Part shown: positions 1 to 9,652 of the stretch, in pieces
Position numbering within the stretch: the stretch's first letter is position 1
How the letters are laid out: each line of letters begins with the position of its first letter
Source: Tupaia tana
Lineage: Eukaryota > Chordata > Mammalia > Scandentia > Tupaiidae
Assembly (NCBI GenBank): GCA_026018925.1
Contig: JAKSZU010000011.1
Coordinates: 39,792,641 to 39,856,640, forward strand
Direction: 5' to 3'
DNA: 64,000 nt
Position numbers and translations under genes: made by a program
Notes under the pieces: model-generated
What the model was told of the DNA's origin: nothing
The model's input: only the letters and a program-made list of their open reading frames with translations
Database searches by the model: none

Positions 1-21
1 GAGAATACAGGAGAGAGAGGT

Positions 22-112
22 ATTTTTGACTGGGTCTCACCGTGTTGCAAGTTTCCTGCTCCTCCTCCTAGTTAGTTAGGACTACAGGCATGCATACAAC
101 GTCTGGCCTGTT
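22..112 (-). mobile_element. Degraded 7SL/Alu-like SINE fragment (tentative)
   Basis: On the + strand the words gggtctcaccgtgttgc and aggactacaggcatgcat appear in the order and rough spacing expected of an antisense Alu/FLAM-type monomer with an internal deletion, ending near gtctggcc. It is short and diverged. If real it would be the only 7SL-derived element in the window and would place the host in Euarchontoglires. A chance resemblance is possible. Confidence 0.35.
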
Positions 113-164
113 TAGGTTGGGCTGGGAGCCAATCCTAGGCTTCCCATGTGGCTTCAGCCATTGT

Positions 165-271
165 GCAGTGGTTCCCTCCTTTTTGCACACTGAGTGTGGT
201 CCCCATAATATGAGTTGTAAACAGATATCCAAGGCTCTTCTTACTGAAAAGTAAGCTTGAGAACCACATTC
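165..271. mobile_element. Possible deleted MER5-like hAT remnant
   Basis: The stretch begins with cagtggttcc and ends with cttgagaaccac, which resemble the inverted termini of hAT-Charlie MER5-type elements. An internal gtgtggtcccc word also fits. The middle does not align convincingly, so this is a weak call. Confidence 0.28.
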
Positions 272-1077
272 TTCAATGACGATACTGGTATTTCTTTGAC
301 ATTGATGTATCTGTGATTTTTCTTAGTATGTCTCAGGCTTATCACTCTAGAGGACTACTTAATGTGTCGATAATGACTAATAAATCACTGAAAGGATATT
401 TTGAACCTCTCATGCAAATACGAAGTTTTGAGGATCAATGAGAATCAACACAAAACTCAATTTTGCCTCACCTTGTCTTTTGAGGTCTTAGAGGTCTATT
501 TTGTAAATTATTCCCCTTCTATTTTCTGGTTCTGTTGGGAAAATAGAATTCCTTGAGACACAGCGGGTTTTTGCTATTTCTAGCACCAATTCCTCACTTT
601 TACACACTTGATGACTTACCAGGGAAGTCTAGGTTACTATGGAGACCATGACTCTTTTTTAGTTGATTGACACTTTCCACTCAAGTAACTCCTTTGCTAT
701 GAACTAAAGCAATGAAGAATAATGTAAAATAATAATAATAATATTTCCTAAGTCTTAAAGTGAAATGTGTCTCAAGTTGACATACTTAGCAGGTGAAGGT
801 AAAGAAAGATTCTCTTCAATTCCTCCTTCCTTCCTCTTATTTGCTCATCTCATCTTCACTTTTTTTTTTTTTGCAAAATAATTAAATCTAATCAAAGGCA
901 TAGGTTTGCATTGAAATATTTGCCATGGTGGACTCTTGACTACCCTTACATCACTGAGGGACTAAAATATAGATATGGTATGAGCCTTTTCTCACTATAA
1001 TTTTTTGTGAACCAAAATCTTTTTGTAACTCAGTAGAGAAACTTCCTCCCTTTTAAGGTTCCCAGGCAGTTGGTAGG
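272..1077. other. Unassigned AT-rich sequence
   Basis: No convincing ORF or repeat is recognised. It holds a short (AAT)n run near 727-745 and a T-homopolymer near 860-872. Confidence 0.6.
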
Positions 1078-1545
1078 ATGACAAGTGTGGGTGTATTCAT
1101 TTCCTTGGGCTGACATAACAAATTATCATAAACTGGTAGGTTAAAACAATAGAAAATTATTCTTTCACAGTTCTGGAAGCCAGAAGTCCAAAATATACAT
1201 GTGAGTGGTTCCTTCTGGTGACTGTTAGGGAGAATCTGTTTCATGCCTTTCTGCTGGTTTCTGATGGCTACTGGCAATTCCACTGTCTCTAGGCTTGTAA
1301 ATGCTTTATCTCAGTTTTCACATCAATAAATAAGGTGTGTGTTTTCTCTTTTATTCTTATTCTATCAGGACACTTGTCATTTGTCATTGGATTTAAGGTC
1401 CATACTAATCCAGTGATTTCATCTAGACTCTTAACTTAATTATAGCTGCAAAGATCTTACTTCCAAATAAGATTGTATTCACAAGTTATAGGGTGTCTAT
1501 ACCTTTTGGGGAATCTACCATGACTCACCACTATACTGAGTCATC
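1078..1545 (-). mobile_element. MLT1-type LTR (ERVL-MaLR), antisense
   Basis: Read on the + strand this is the reverse complement of a MaLR MLT1 LTR. The landmarks come in order: tgtattcatttccttgggct, aaaacaatagaaaattattc, cacagttctggaagccagaa, ggttccttctggtgactg, ggacacttgtcatt...cattggattta, actaatccagtgatttcat, and tgcaaagatcttacttccaa. Length and order suit a near full-length, old, non-coding solo LTR. No internal retroviral sequence flanks it. Confidence 0.75.
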
Positions 1546-1869
1546 TTGTATTTCCTAAAATGCAGAACATAGAAGGAGGTGTGACATTGACTACAGGGGT
1601 GGAAGAGGAACTGGAAGAAATAAATAAAATGATACTAGGACAAAGCCGGAATTGAGAAACCCAGGAAGATACACAGTGTCAGAATTATGGACAGAAGATC
1701 TAAAAAAATTTTTAGATTTCAGACAATATTCATTTAATCCTCATATACATTTTTGCCATAGGTAAAATCTATTCGAGATTCTTGAAATTAGCCATCTGCA
1801 AACAAATGCATTTATAATTTCTTTTTTCTCATTTTTCATTGAAGTATTAATGCTCCTTTAAAAACTGAA

Positions 1870-2306
1870 TTAGAAGTATCCACATTTACTGCAGCATTAT
1901 TTACAATAGCTAAGATGTGGAAAGAACCTAAGTACCCAGAAATTAGTGAATGGATAAAGAAATATGGCACATGAACACAATGGGATACTACTCAGCCATA
2001 GAGAATAATGGATTTCTGTCATTTGACAGAAAGTAGATGGACTTAGAAGACATAATGCTAAGTGAAATAAGTGAAGATATGAAAGACAAATACTATATTT
2101 CACAGTTTTTAACATGTGCCAAACATCCTTACTCTTTAGTGGACACTTAGTGATTCAGTAGTATAAAAGTAGAGAGTAGTAGCAGATACTAGAAGCTATA
2201 CAACAGATGGGTAGGGAAATTTGGGAGAAAATTATAATCAGACACAAGAATTCACGTAAACAACTGGAATAGTATACCACAACACAGTAAAAAATGTCAT
2301 TGACAA
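1870..2306 (+). mobile_element. L1 3' end (ORF2 C-terminus and 3' UTR), part 1
   Basis: Typical L1 3' sequence in sense orientation: gcattatttacaatagctaa, gaatggataaagaaatatgg, gggatactactcagccatag and aatgctaagtgaaataagtg. These encode the degenerate ORF2 C-terminus, followed by 3' UTR. A SINE at 2307 interrupts it and the 3' UTR resumes at 2437. It is 5'-truncated and cannot encode a functional protein. Confidence 0.8.
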
Positions 2307-2436
2307 GGGCTGGGCAGATGGTGTGATTTCAGCACTGGACTCCCACATGACCAACTGCAGTTCAAGTCTTGGAACTGGTGGCTTGCTTTCTCACTTTCTC
2401 TCTCTCTCTCTGTCTCTCTCTGGTCAAATAAAAAAT
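2307..2436 (+). mobile_element. tRNA-derived SINE, short form
   Basis: A tRNA-like head (gggctgggcagatggtgtga...ggactcccacatgacc) passes directly into cttgctttctcactttctct and a CT-rich run, then ggtcaaataaaa. The central block of the long form (caagatcccgagaggag...ccctgggggg) is absent. It sits inside an L1 3' UTR. Confidence 0.75.
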
Positions 2437-2677
2437 TAATAATAATAGCAATAAATAAAATTAAGTAATTTTAAGTGTTATTGGCAATTCAATATATATT
2501 TCTGAATAAATAAGGTATCAAATGTTGAATGCTCATAACATAATGTAATGTTAAATGTTAAGGACGGTGAAGATATTTACATCCTTGATGTGATCATTAC
2601 CCACTGTGTACATGCTTTAAAAAACCATACTGTATCTCACAAAGCTGTTCAATGGTAATATGTAAATCAGAAATTAT
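2437..2677 (+). mobile_element. L1 3' UTR, part 2
   Basis: Continues the element starting at 1870: tgatcattacccactgtgta, catgctttaaaaaaccatac and the following text fit the end of an older L1M-type 3' UTR. It is ended by another SINE at 2678. Confidence 0.6.
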
Positions 2678-2825
2678 GGGCCAGTCAGTGGTGAGGTATT
2701 AAAGTGGCTGGATCCTACATGACTGACTGCACAATTTGAATCCCAGACTTGGCAGCCTGAAAAAACACTCCAGGCACATGTGCATGCACCCCCAAAATTT
2801 TGAGATTTGGGAGGAGGAGAAGAGT
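2678..2825 (+). mobile_element. Old tRNA-derived SINE, 3'-truncated
   Basis: A diverged head (gggccagtcagtggtgagg...ctggatcctacatgactgac) continues into the long-form middle (ccaggcacatgtgcatgcac, gggaggaggagaaga). It stops before the CT block and tail. Confidence 0.6.
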
Positions 2826-3057
2826 ATTACTTGCATTTGTAACTGTTAGGCTAATAGTGTCTATTTTTTTCCCTTTAATCTATAAAGAGGTAAGTTCCAT
2901 TAACAGATTTTTCTCATTTTAAGCTATTTTTAAGTTATTTGAAAGGCTGGTAGGTGGCATGATGGTTGAGGCAATAGACACCCACAGGACCAAGAGTAGT
3001 TTGAGTCTGGACCCAGCGACTTGCTTTCTCACTTTTTCCCTCTCTCTGATCAAATTT

Positions 3058-3333
3058 TTTTTTTTTTTTTTTTCTTTTTTTGGAGAGGTTTTTGCTATAG
3101 GGCGCGTGCGCTCGCCAGACAGACAGAGAGAGACAGAGAGATAGAAAGCAGGAAATCACCCCCCAGGGGGGATGGCCACGCCGCAATCCCTTCTCCTCCA
3201 TTCTCCTCTCGGGATCTTGGGCACGCACGCACACGCGCCTGGCGTGAGTTTAAGCCGCCGGGTCCGGGACTCGAACCGCGGTCGACTACGTGGGAGTCCA
3301 GCGACATAGCCATTACGCTAACTGCTGGTCCCC
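3058..3333 (-). mobile_element. Young tRNA-derived SINE, long form
   Basis: Antisense copy, poly(T) end first. The target duplication ctctgatcaaattt is perfect (3044-3057 and 3334-3347). It keeps CpG words such as gggcgcgtgcgctcgcc and an intact box B (ggactcgaacc on the + strand). It is almost identical to the copy at 45097, including the shared C in the tail (ttctttttttgg) and aagcaggaaatc. Confidence 0.92.
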
Positions 3334-3361
3334 CTCTGATCAAATTTTAAAAAGTAGTAAT

Positions 3362-3630
3362 GGGAACCAGCAGTTAGCGTAATGGCTATGTCGCTGGACT
3401 CCCACGTAGTCGACCGCGGTTCGCGTCTCGGACCCGGTGGCTTACAACTCACGCCAGGCGCGTGTGCGTGCGTGCCCAAGATCCCGAGAGGAGAATGGAG
3501 GAGAAGGGATTGTGGCGTGACCATCCCCCCTGGGGGGTGATTTCTCGCTTTCTATCTCTCTGTCTCTCTCTGTCTGTCCGGCGAGCGCACGCGCCCTATA
3601 GCGAAAACCTCTCAAAAAAAAAAAAAAAAA
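3362..3630 (+). mobile_element. Young tRNA-derived SINE, GGGAACC/CGCG-B-box type
   Basis: Starts gggaaccagcagttagcg. Box B reads ggttcgcgtc rather than ggttcgagtc. It ends cgaaaacctctc plus poly(A). The target duplication is aaaagtagtaat (about 3350-3361 and 3628-3639). It is back-to-back with the antisense copy at 3058. Confidence 0.92.
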
Positions 3631-3787
3631 AGTAGTAATAACGAATAAAATTAAATATTTTTGAAAAGTTATTTGAAAATTCATTTTATATATTGTGTAC
3701 ACTAAACTATGCTGATTTGATGAGCTGCAAATATCTTCTAGCAATCTATATTAAGGGATTTAACTTTATTTACTGTTTTGTTCTTTT

Positions 3788-4027
3788 TTTTAGAGAGATT
3801 TTTGCTAAAGGGTGCATTTGCTCACCAGAGAGACAGAGAGTCAGAGAGCAAGAAATCAAACCCTTCTCTCCCGGGAAGGAATGGCATCACCACAATCTCT
3901 TCTCCTCCATTCTCCTCTTGGGATTTTGGGCACACATGCACATGCACCTGGGGTGAGTTTCAAGCCACCGGCCCCAGACTCAAATCAGGAGTCCAGTGAC
4001 ATAACCGCTATGCCATCTGCTGGTCCC
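3788..4027 (-). mobile_element. Older tRNA-derived SINE
   Basis: Antisense copy (agagagatttttgctaaagg...gccatctgctggtccc). The imperfect target duplication tttactgtyttrttcttt lies at 3769-3787 and 4028-4045. CpGs are mostly decayed. A younger SINE is inserted in the right-hand duplication. Confidence 0.88.
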
Positions 4028-4040
4028 TTTACTGTCTTAT

Positions 4041-4044
<4 letters not shown>

Positions 4045-4079
<35 letters not shown>

Positions 4080-4327
4080 AGAGGTTTTTGCTATAGGGCG
4101 CTTGTGCTCGCCAGACAGACAGAGAGAAACAGAGATAGAAAGCAAGAAATCACCCCCTAGGGGGGATGGCCACACCACAATCCCTTCTCCTCCATTCTCC
4201 CCTCGGGATCTTGGGCACGCATGCACATGCACCCGGCGTGAGTTTTAAGCCACTGGGTCCGGGACTCGAACCATGGTCGACTACGTGGGAGTCCAGCGAC
4301 ATAGCCATTACGCTAACTGCTGGTCCC
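4045..4327 (-). mobile_element. tRNA-derived SINE inserted in the target duplication of its neighbour
   Basis: Antisense copy with a poly(T) of more than 30 nt, gagaggtttttgctataggg and an intact box B complement ggactcgaacc. The target duplication tactgtcttattctt (4030-4044, 4328-4342) is also the duplication of the SINE at 3788. Confidence 0.9.
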
Positions 4328-4342
4328 TACTGTCTTATTCTT

Positions 4343-5196
4343 AATTATAGTTTTATTTTTGCTGTGATCAAGTTTCGTACGATTTTTCTTCATGCTTTCT
4401 GATCTTTGTGTCTTATTTAGACTATCTGTATGTGATTCAAGATCCAAACCTTATTCTTCTATATGTCTAAGTTTTGTTTTTCACATTTAGGCACATAACT
4501 TCCTGAATTTTATTTTTTGTTATGGTATGTGATAGGAAGATTTAAGGCCAAATGTACTAATGATACTTGTTATTTACTAATTTAAATCTCTCAATTAAAT
4601 TCAAGTGCCTCCTCCATTCTCAAAAAGCTTTCAGCTATGCCTCAATCTGTTTCTAAGCTCTATAATTCTGCCATCCTATTTACCAATCCTTGTGCTAATA
4701 CCACACCACATTAATTAGTATTGCTTCATAAATATTCTTGCTATATGGTGGAACAAGTCCTTCTACTTGTTTCTTTCTTAAAAATTACTTTTGATAGTCT
4801 TTAGATTTATTTTTTCTTATCAATCTTAAAATTCATTTATTATATTTAATGAATAGCTCTCTTTGGATTTTGTTATAATTAGAGTTGAATTTATGCATTA
4901 ATTGAGAGAGAAATCTAAGTATTTGCTATTAATCTCTACATTTCTTTCTTTGGGCTTTTTCACCTTGTATGTAGGTCTTATTTCAGGTAAATGAAACACA
5001 TTTTTAGTATTTTGTGCTGAGCTCATCTTTCTTTGTTAAGTTTATCTCTGGATACATAATATTCAAGTTATAATAGTAAATTGAACTTTGAAAAATCATA
5101 AGTGCTATTTTTATTACTGATTTTAAGAAACAGAACTGAATACTTAGGTTGATATTTTATTCAAGAAACAAGCTAAATTGTATCATTACCTGTATT
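4343..5196 (-). mobile_element. Old L1 ORF2 fragment, antisense
   Basis: The + strand carries the familiar antisense L1 ORF2 text: ctcaatctgtttctaagctc, attgcttcataaatattctt, ggaacaagtccttctacttg and tttgatagtctttagattta. It is diverged and full of stops. It resumes at 5760 after two SINEs. Confidence 0.55.
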
Positions 5197-5210
5197 AATT
5201 TTTGCACTTT

Positions 5211-5479
5211 TTTTTTTTTTTTTTTTTTGGACAGGTTTTTGCTATAGGGCACATGTGCTCACCAGAAAGACAGAGAGAGACAGAGAGACAGAAAGCGAGA
5301 AATCACCCCCCAGGGGGGATGGCCATGCCACAGTCCCTTCTCCTCCTTTCTCCTCTTGGGATCTTGAGCATGCATCCACATGTGCCCGGTGAAAATTTAA
5401 GCCACCAGGTCTGGGACTTGAACCGCAGTCGACTACATGGGAGTTCAGCGACATAGCCATTATGCTAACTGCTGGTCCC
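5211..5479 (-). mobile_element. tRNA-derived SINE
   Basis: Antisense long form (ggacaggtttttgctatagg...actgctggtccc). The flanking duplication is aatttttgcacttttt / atttttacactttttt. The right copy was reused as a target by the next SINE. Confidence 0.9.
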
Positions 5480-5494
5480 ATTTTTACACTTTTT

Positions 5495-5742
5495 TGGTGA
5501 GATTTTTGCTATAGGATATGTGCGCTCACCAGAAAGATAGAGACAGAGAGACAGAAAGTGAGAAATCACCCCCAAGATGGGATAGCCATGCCGCAATCCC
5601 TTCTCCTCCATGCTACTCTGGGAATTTTGGGCACGCACGCACATGCGCCCAGCATGAGTTTAAGCCACCAGATCTGGGACTCGAACCGTGGTTGACTACA
5701 TGGGCGTGCAGCGACATAGCCATTATGCCAATTGCTGGTCCC
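5495..5742 (-). mobile_element. tRNA-derived SINE, second of a side-by-side pair
   Basis: Antisense copy with a very short T tail (ggtgagatttttgctatagg). It is flanked by atttttacacttttt at 5480-5494 and 5744-5758. The near-absent poly(T) suggests tail loss. Confidence 0.87.
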
Positions 5743-5759
5743 AATTTTTACACTTTTTA

Positions 5760-6010
5760 TATAAAAACTTTTTAATAGTGATAGTAGTACTATCCACATT
5801 TATTAGCATTTTTTTTCTCTTCCAATATTGACAATGTTTATTTGTGTGTGTGTTTTATTCCATTGGTCCAAACTTGTTTTATAGCATTAAATATCAGGGC
5901 AGCAACAATTATCCTTGTTTACTTTCAGACAGTAATCAGAATTCTAAAGTTTTGCAATTAGGTATGTTGTTTGCTGTAAAAAAATTTTTTTCAGACTATC
6001 TTCCCAACTA
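5760..6010 (-). mobile_element. Probable continuation of the antisense L1
   Basis: Text such as attccattggtccaaacttg and agggcagcaacaattatcct resembles antisense L1M ORF2 and plausibly continues the fragment at 4343-5196. Similarity is low. Confidence 0.35.
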
Positions 6011-6039
6011 AGTGTATTATTTAAAGCAATGTTTGTTGC

Positions 6040-6400
6040 TCTAACAGACAAACTCCAAACTACCAACAATAGAGGTTTCCTGATTATTCCTAGCAGCTAT
6101 TACTGGTGGCAGAGTAAGGACTCTTTCTACCTCCCAGTTCTTTGAGGACATAAGTCAGTAGAGTACTTGCCACTTTTAGCTTCCAAGGTCACTGTGAAAG
6201 TAATATTTAATCCACAGATGGAGAAAGAAAGCAAGTAATGAATGAAAGTGTTTTGTAGGCTGGACTTGGAAGCAGTGCAAATTTTGCAAAACTTGGCCAC
6301 ATGGTCAAACAGCTGCCATGACGGCTTGGAAATACCATCCAACTGGGTACCCAGGGGAAAAAAAATAGATTTAGTAGGCACAGTTCACTCTTGGTCATTT
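6040..6400. mobile_element. Unnamed ancient interspersed repeat (probable)
   Basis: Words such as ggctggacttggaagcagtg, aacttggccacatggtcaa and gggtacccaggggaaaa follow a pattern common in old mammalian repeats. I recognise the pattern but cannot name the family. No usable ORF. Confidence 0.3.
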
Positions 6401-6486
6401 TAGGAAGTTTTCTTTTCTCTCCATTTAACTAAAGATTATTATAAATTATTAGTATGTTCAAACGCTTGCCTATATAATGGTTCGGA

Positions 6487-6572
6487 CAACTGTATCTGTT
6501 TTTTTCCCTTAATATATAAAGAAGCGAATACCATCAACAGATTTTATTTTTCTCATTTTGAGCTATTCTTTT
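6487..6572. repeat. Copy 2 of a dispersed ~90-bp sequence
   Basis: The stretch tatctgtttttttcccttaa...ccatcaacagatttt...ctcattttgagctatt matches 2848-2930 (tgtctatttttttcccttta...ccattaacagattttt...ctcattttaagctatt) over about 80 bp. A SINE lies next to both copies. Confidence 0.6.
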
Positions 6573-6825
6573 TTGCTTGTTTAAGAGATATTTTTGCTGT
6601 AGGGCACATGTGCCCACCAGAGAGAGACAAAAAAAGTGAGAAATGACCTCACAGTAGGAATGGCCACAGCACAATCCCTTCTCTTCCATTCTTCTCTCGG
6701 GATTTTAGACACACACATACACAAATGTGCTCGGCATGAGTTTCAGGTCCTTGGGTTCAGGATTCCCACTGTGGTCAACTATGTAGAATTTCAACAATAC
6801 AACCATTACGCTGTCCGTTGGTCTC
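6573..6825 (-). mobile_element. Old tRNA-derived SINE
   Basis: Antisense copy (aagagatatttttgctgtag...gctgtccgttggtctc). The target duplication is attttgagctattctt / attttgaactattctt (6555-6570, 6827-6842). It is substantially diverged. Confidence 0.8.
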
Positions 6826-6856
6826 AATTTTGAACTATTCTTTAAACATTGTAAAA

Positions 6857-7113
6857 GGGTCAGCCCATGGTATAATGGTTAAAGTGGCTAGATTCACAAG
6901 GCCAAGTGCACTGCTCAAGTATCTGACCCAGCAGCTTGAAAAACATGCCAGGCACAAGTCTAAGCATACCAAAAAATTCCCAAAAAAATTCCCAAAGGAG
7001 GGAGAAATGGGAGAGAATGGATTGTGATATGACCATTTCCCATGTGGAAGGATAGATACTCTCTTGCTTTCTCTCTCTCTGGCAAGTGCATGTGCCCTCT
7101 CACAAATTCAAAA
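6857..7113 (+). mobile_element. Old tRNA-derived SINE
   Basis: Diverged long form (gggtcagcccatggtataatgg...cttgaaaaacatgccaggca...ctcttgctttctctctctct...gcatgtgccctctcacaaa). It has an internal duplication of aaaaaattcccaaaa. Box B has decayed. Confidence 0.7.
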
Positions 7114-7116
7114 AAA

Positions 7117-7300
7117 ATACTTGAATACATGTCACACCTTCTTAATCCATTCATTGGTTGTTGAGCATTTTGGTTGATTCCATGTCTTAGCATGGTAATA
7201 ATGCTGCCCTAAACATGAATCTGTAAATGTCTCGCCTACAGATTGATACCCAATAGTGAAAAATTAGAAACTAGATAACAGTATTTTCTTTAAAGGCACT
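7117..7300 (-). mobile_element. L1 ORF2 C-terminal fragment, antisense
   Basis: Antisense L1 landmarks: ttaatccattcattggttgt, tggttgattccatgtcttag, aataatgctgccctaaacat and attgatacccaatagtg. Short and non-coding. Confidence 0.7.
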
Positions 7301-7660
7301 TGTATGTAAAATATTATTTTATCAAACCTTGACCAACTTGATTTGTTAATACTTTTACCTTTTTTCTTATTTTGTAAAATTTTATTTACATAAAGTTTAT
7401 GTAAAGTTGTCTTTATTTGAATAGAACTTTTCGCTTTCATTGTGGTTAAGCTTGCTGCACTAAATATATTGAAAAATTCTTACTCTATTCATCAAAACAA
7501 TCTGAATAAAATAATACATACTTAAAAATCAAGATGAAATTTACCAGCTACACACTATTTGGACTGTGTCTTATGTGGGAGATGTTGTTATTATTGCTAA
7601 TTAATGTATTTTATTGTTATTGATTTATACAAGTTTCATGTTTTCTTACACCTAAATGTT
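7301..7660. other. Unassigned AT-rich sequence
   Basis: No gene, repeat boundary or regulatory motif recognised. It may be a further decayed part of the adjacent L1. Confidence 0.5.
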
Positions 7661-7676
7661 GATTAAATTATGTGTT

Positions 7677-7944
7677 TTTTTTTTTTTTTTGAAAGGCTTT
7701 TGCTATAGGGCACATGTGCTCACCAGAAAGACAGAGAGAGACAGAGACAGAAAGTGAGAAATCACCCCCCAGGGGGGATGGCCACGCCTCAATCCCTTCT
7801 CCTCCATTCTCCTCTCGGGATCTTGAGCACATACACACACACGCGCGCGCCTGGCGTGAGTTTAAGCCACCAGGTCTGAGAATCTAACCGCGGTCGACTA
7901 CATGGGAGTCCAGCGACATAGCCATTACGCCAACTGCTGGTCCC
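7677..7944 (-). mobile_element. tRNA-derived SINE
   Basis: Antisense copy (gaaaggcttttgctataggg...caactgctggtccc). The target duplication gattaaattatg (7661-7672, 7945-7956) is perfect. Box B is mutated (gagaatctaacc). Confidence 0.9.
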
Positions 7945-8109
7945 GATTAAATTATGTTTTATATTTTATTAGTTTCTGCTTTTATATAATTTCTCTTCAT
8001 ATTCTTTTCAATTACCCTTTACGATTGTATAGTTTTCTGGATTGAAAGATTTTATAATTCTTAATCTTTAATAAACAGCTTTTGTACTTTCTTTCTTTAT
8101 ATTTTATGA

Positions 8110-8600
8110 TAATTTCCAACTTACATATAACCATCAAACCTGTTTGTGAGGTACAATATGTTTTTTTTAAAGCATGTACACAATGTGCACTACTCAAACC
8201 AAAGATATAAGCACATTCACCAACCTTAACATTCAACAACATGTGCACATCCAAAAATCACTCTATCATTTCTTTGGAAGTATTTTACTTTGTCACTGTT
8301 CTTTACTCCACCTTGACACACAATTTCAAAACCTACTCCACTTGTTTACATGGATTATTATGTCTTCTAACTAATTTCTCCCCATTCTAACCCAAACCCA
8401 CTGTCTTAAATCTATCATTACTCTCTGTACTTCTATGCTATTGAATCCTTCAGCTTCCACTAATGAGTGAGGATATTTGGCATTTACTTAGCAGGGACAT
8501 ACAGTATTTGTCTTTCTCATGTACCGCAAAGCTGATGAATGGATAAAGAAAATGTGACACATACATATGATGGATTACTACTCGGCCAGAAAAAAAATAT
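8110..8600 (-). mobile_element. L1 3' end with 5' inversion
   Basis: 8110-8525 is antisense L1 3' UTR (gtgaggtacaatatgttttt, aagcatgtacacaatgtgca, atacagtatttgtctttctc). At about 8530 the orientation flips to sense ORF2 C-terminus (gctgatgaatggataaagaa, gatggattactactcggcc). Those two segments are adjacent in an intact L1, so this is the classic product of twin priming. Confidence 0.6.
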
Positions 8601-8811
8601 ATCTTAAATATTTTTAAAATGATAAATTTCCTTTTAAGTATTGCCTTTGTTGCATGACAATAGTTGTATCTTTTTTAATGGCACTTTTTATTATGTATTA
8701 AATTTCACATTTCTCGTTGTGATTATGATTCCATATTTAACCTGTATTTCATGAACTGTATTTTATTCAGCTTTTAAATGGAGTTTATTTTCCAATAGAT
8801 TAAAAAAACTC

Positions 8812-9072
8812 GGGACCAGCAGTTAACGTAATGGCTATGTCACTGGACTCCCATGTAGTCGACCACGGTTCGAGTCCTGGACCCGGCGACTTAAACTCAC
8901 GCCGGGCGCGTGTGCATGCGTGCCCAAGATCCCGAGAGTAGAATGGAGGAGAAGGGATTGCGGCGTGGCCATCCCCCCTGGGGGGTGATTTCTCGCTTTC
9001 TATCTCTCTGTCTCTCTCTGTCTGTCTGGCGAGCGCACGCGCCCTATAGCAAAAACCTCTCCAAAAAAAAAG
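8812..9072 (+). mobile_element. Young tRNA-derived SINE, near-consensus
   Basis: Sense copy with box A (taacgtaatgg), box B ggttcgagtcc, the palindromic ccccccctgggggg core and gcgagcgcacgcgccctata before caaaaacctctcc and poly(A). The flanking duplication is aaaaaaactc (8802-8811 and about 9079-9088). Confidence 0.93.
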
Positions 9073-9118
9073 AAAAAAAAAAAAACTCTAATGTATTAGT
9101 TCTATAATCAAAGAATTG

Positions 9119-9425
9119 CCTATAGACTATCTTATTTCGGTAGTTGCTTGAGATTTTCATTATCATCTTTATAGTGTATTGAAATGTCATCTATGTGGTT
9201 GAAAAATATGTCTTCATTAGTACTTTTTACCTCAACTTTTATTTTATCTGATATTCTGATATTAATTTCACAAGATCAGCTATTATTATCATCTTAGTAT
9301 TAATGCAGCATGCCTTTCTGTGTGGATTTGTTCTGGATGACATTCTTACAAGTACACATTTAAAAGATTATGTGTATTCTTATCCAAAATAACAAGTATT
9401 TGTCTATTTATTTATTTTTAATTTT
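9119..9425 (-). mobile_element. Old L1 ORF2 fragment, antisense
   Basis: ctgatattctgatattaatt, gcagcatgcctttctgtgtg and the following words track antisense L1 ORF2 (the tctgatattagtatagccac region). Diverged and non-coding. Confidence 0.5.
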
Positions 9426-9430
9426 AATTT

Positions 9431-9604
9431 TTTTAAGAGAGATTTTTGCTATAGGGCATGTGTGCTTGCCAGAGAGAAAGTGACAGAAAGTGAGAAATCA
9501 CCCCCTGGGGGATGGCCACGCCACAATCCCATCTCCTCCATTCTCCTCTTGGGATTTTAGGCATGTAAACATACATACCCGGCGTGAGGTTTTGGTTTGT
9601 TTTG

Positions 9605-9652
<48 letters not shown>

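Larger units (their letters stand above)
2945..3665 (+). mobile_element. Old short-form SINE split by two younger SINEs
   Basis: The head and CT block lie at 2945-3057, ending in ctctctgatcaaattt. Tail remnants lie at 3348-3361 and 3640-3665. The whole unit is bracketed by a target duplication agttatttgaaa (2933-2944 and 3667-3678). Two young SINEs, one antisense and one sense, sit in its A-rich tail. Confidence 0.7.

Noticed and set aside
3021-3350. Reading frames of 60-125 codons within SINE copies, often open on both strands
   Set aside because: They recur with the same residues wherever a SINE lies, start in tails or the CT block, and reflect the SINE consensus having few stops. They are not genes.
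8812-8885. tRNA gene
   Set aside because: The promoter boxes are tRNA-like, but the cloverleaf is not complete, and the segment is the head of a dispersed SINE with poly(A) and target duplications.
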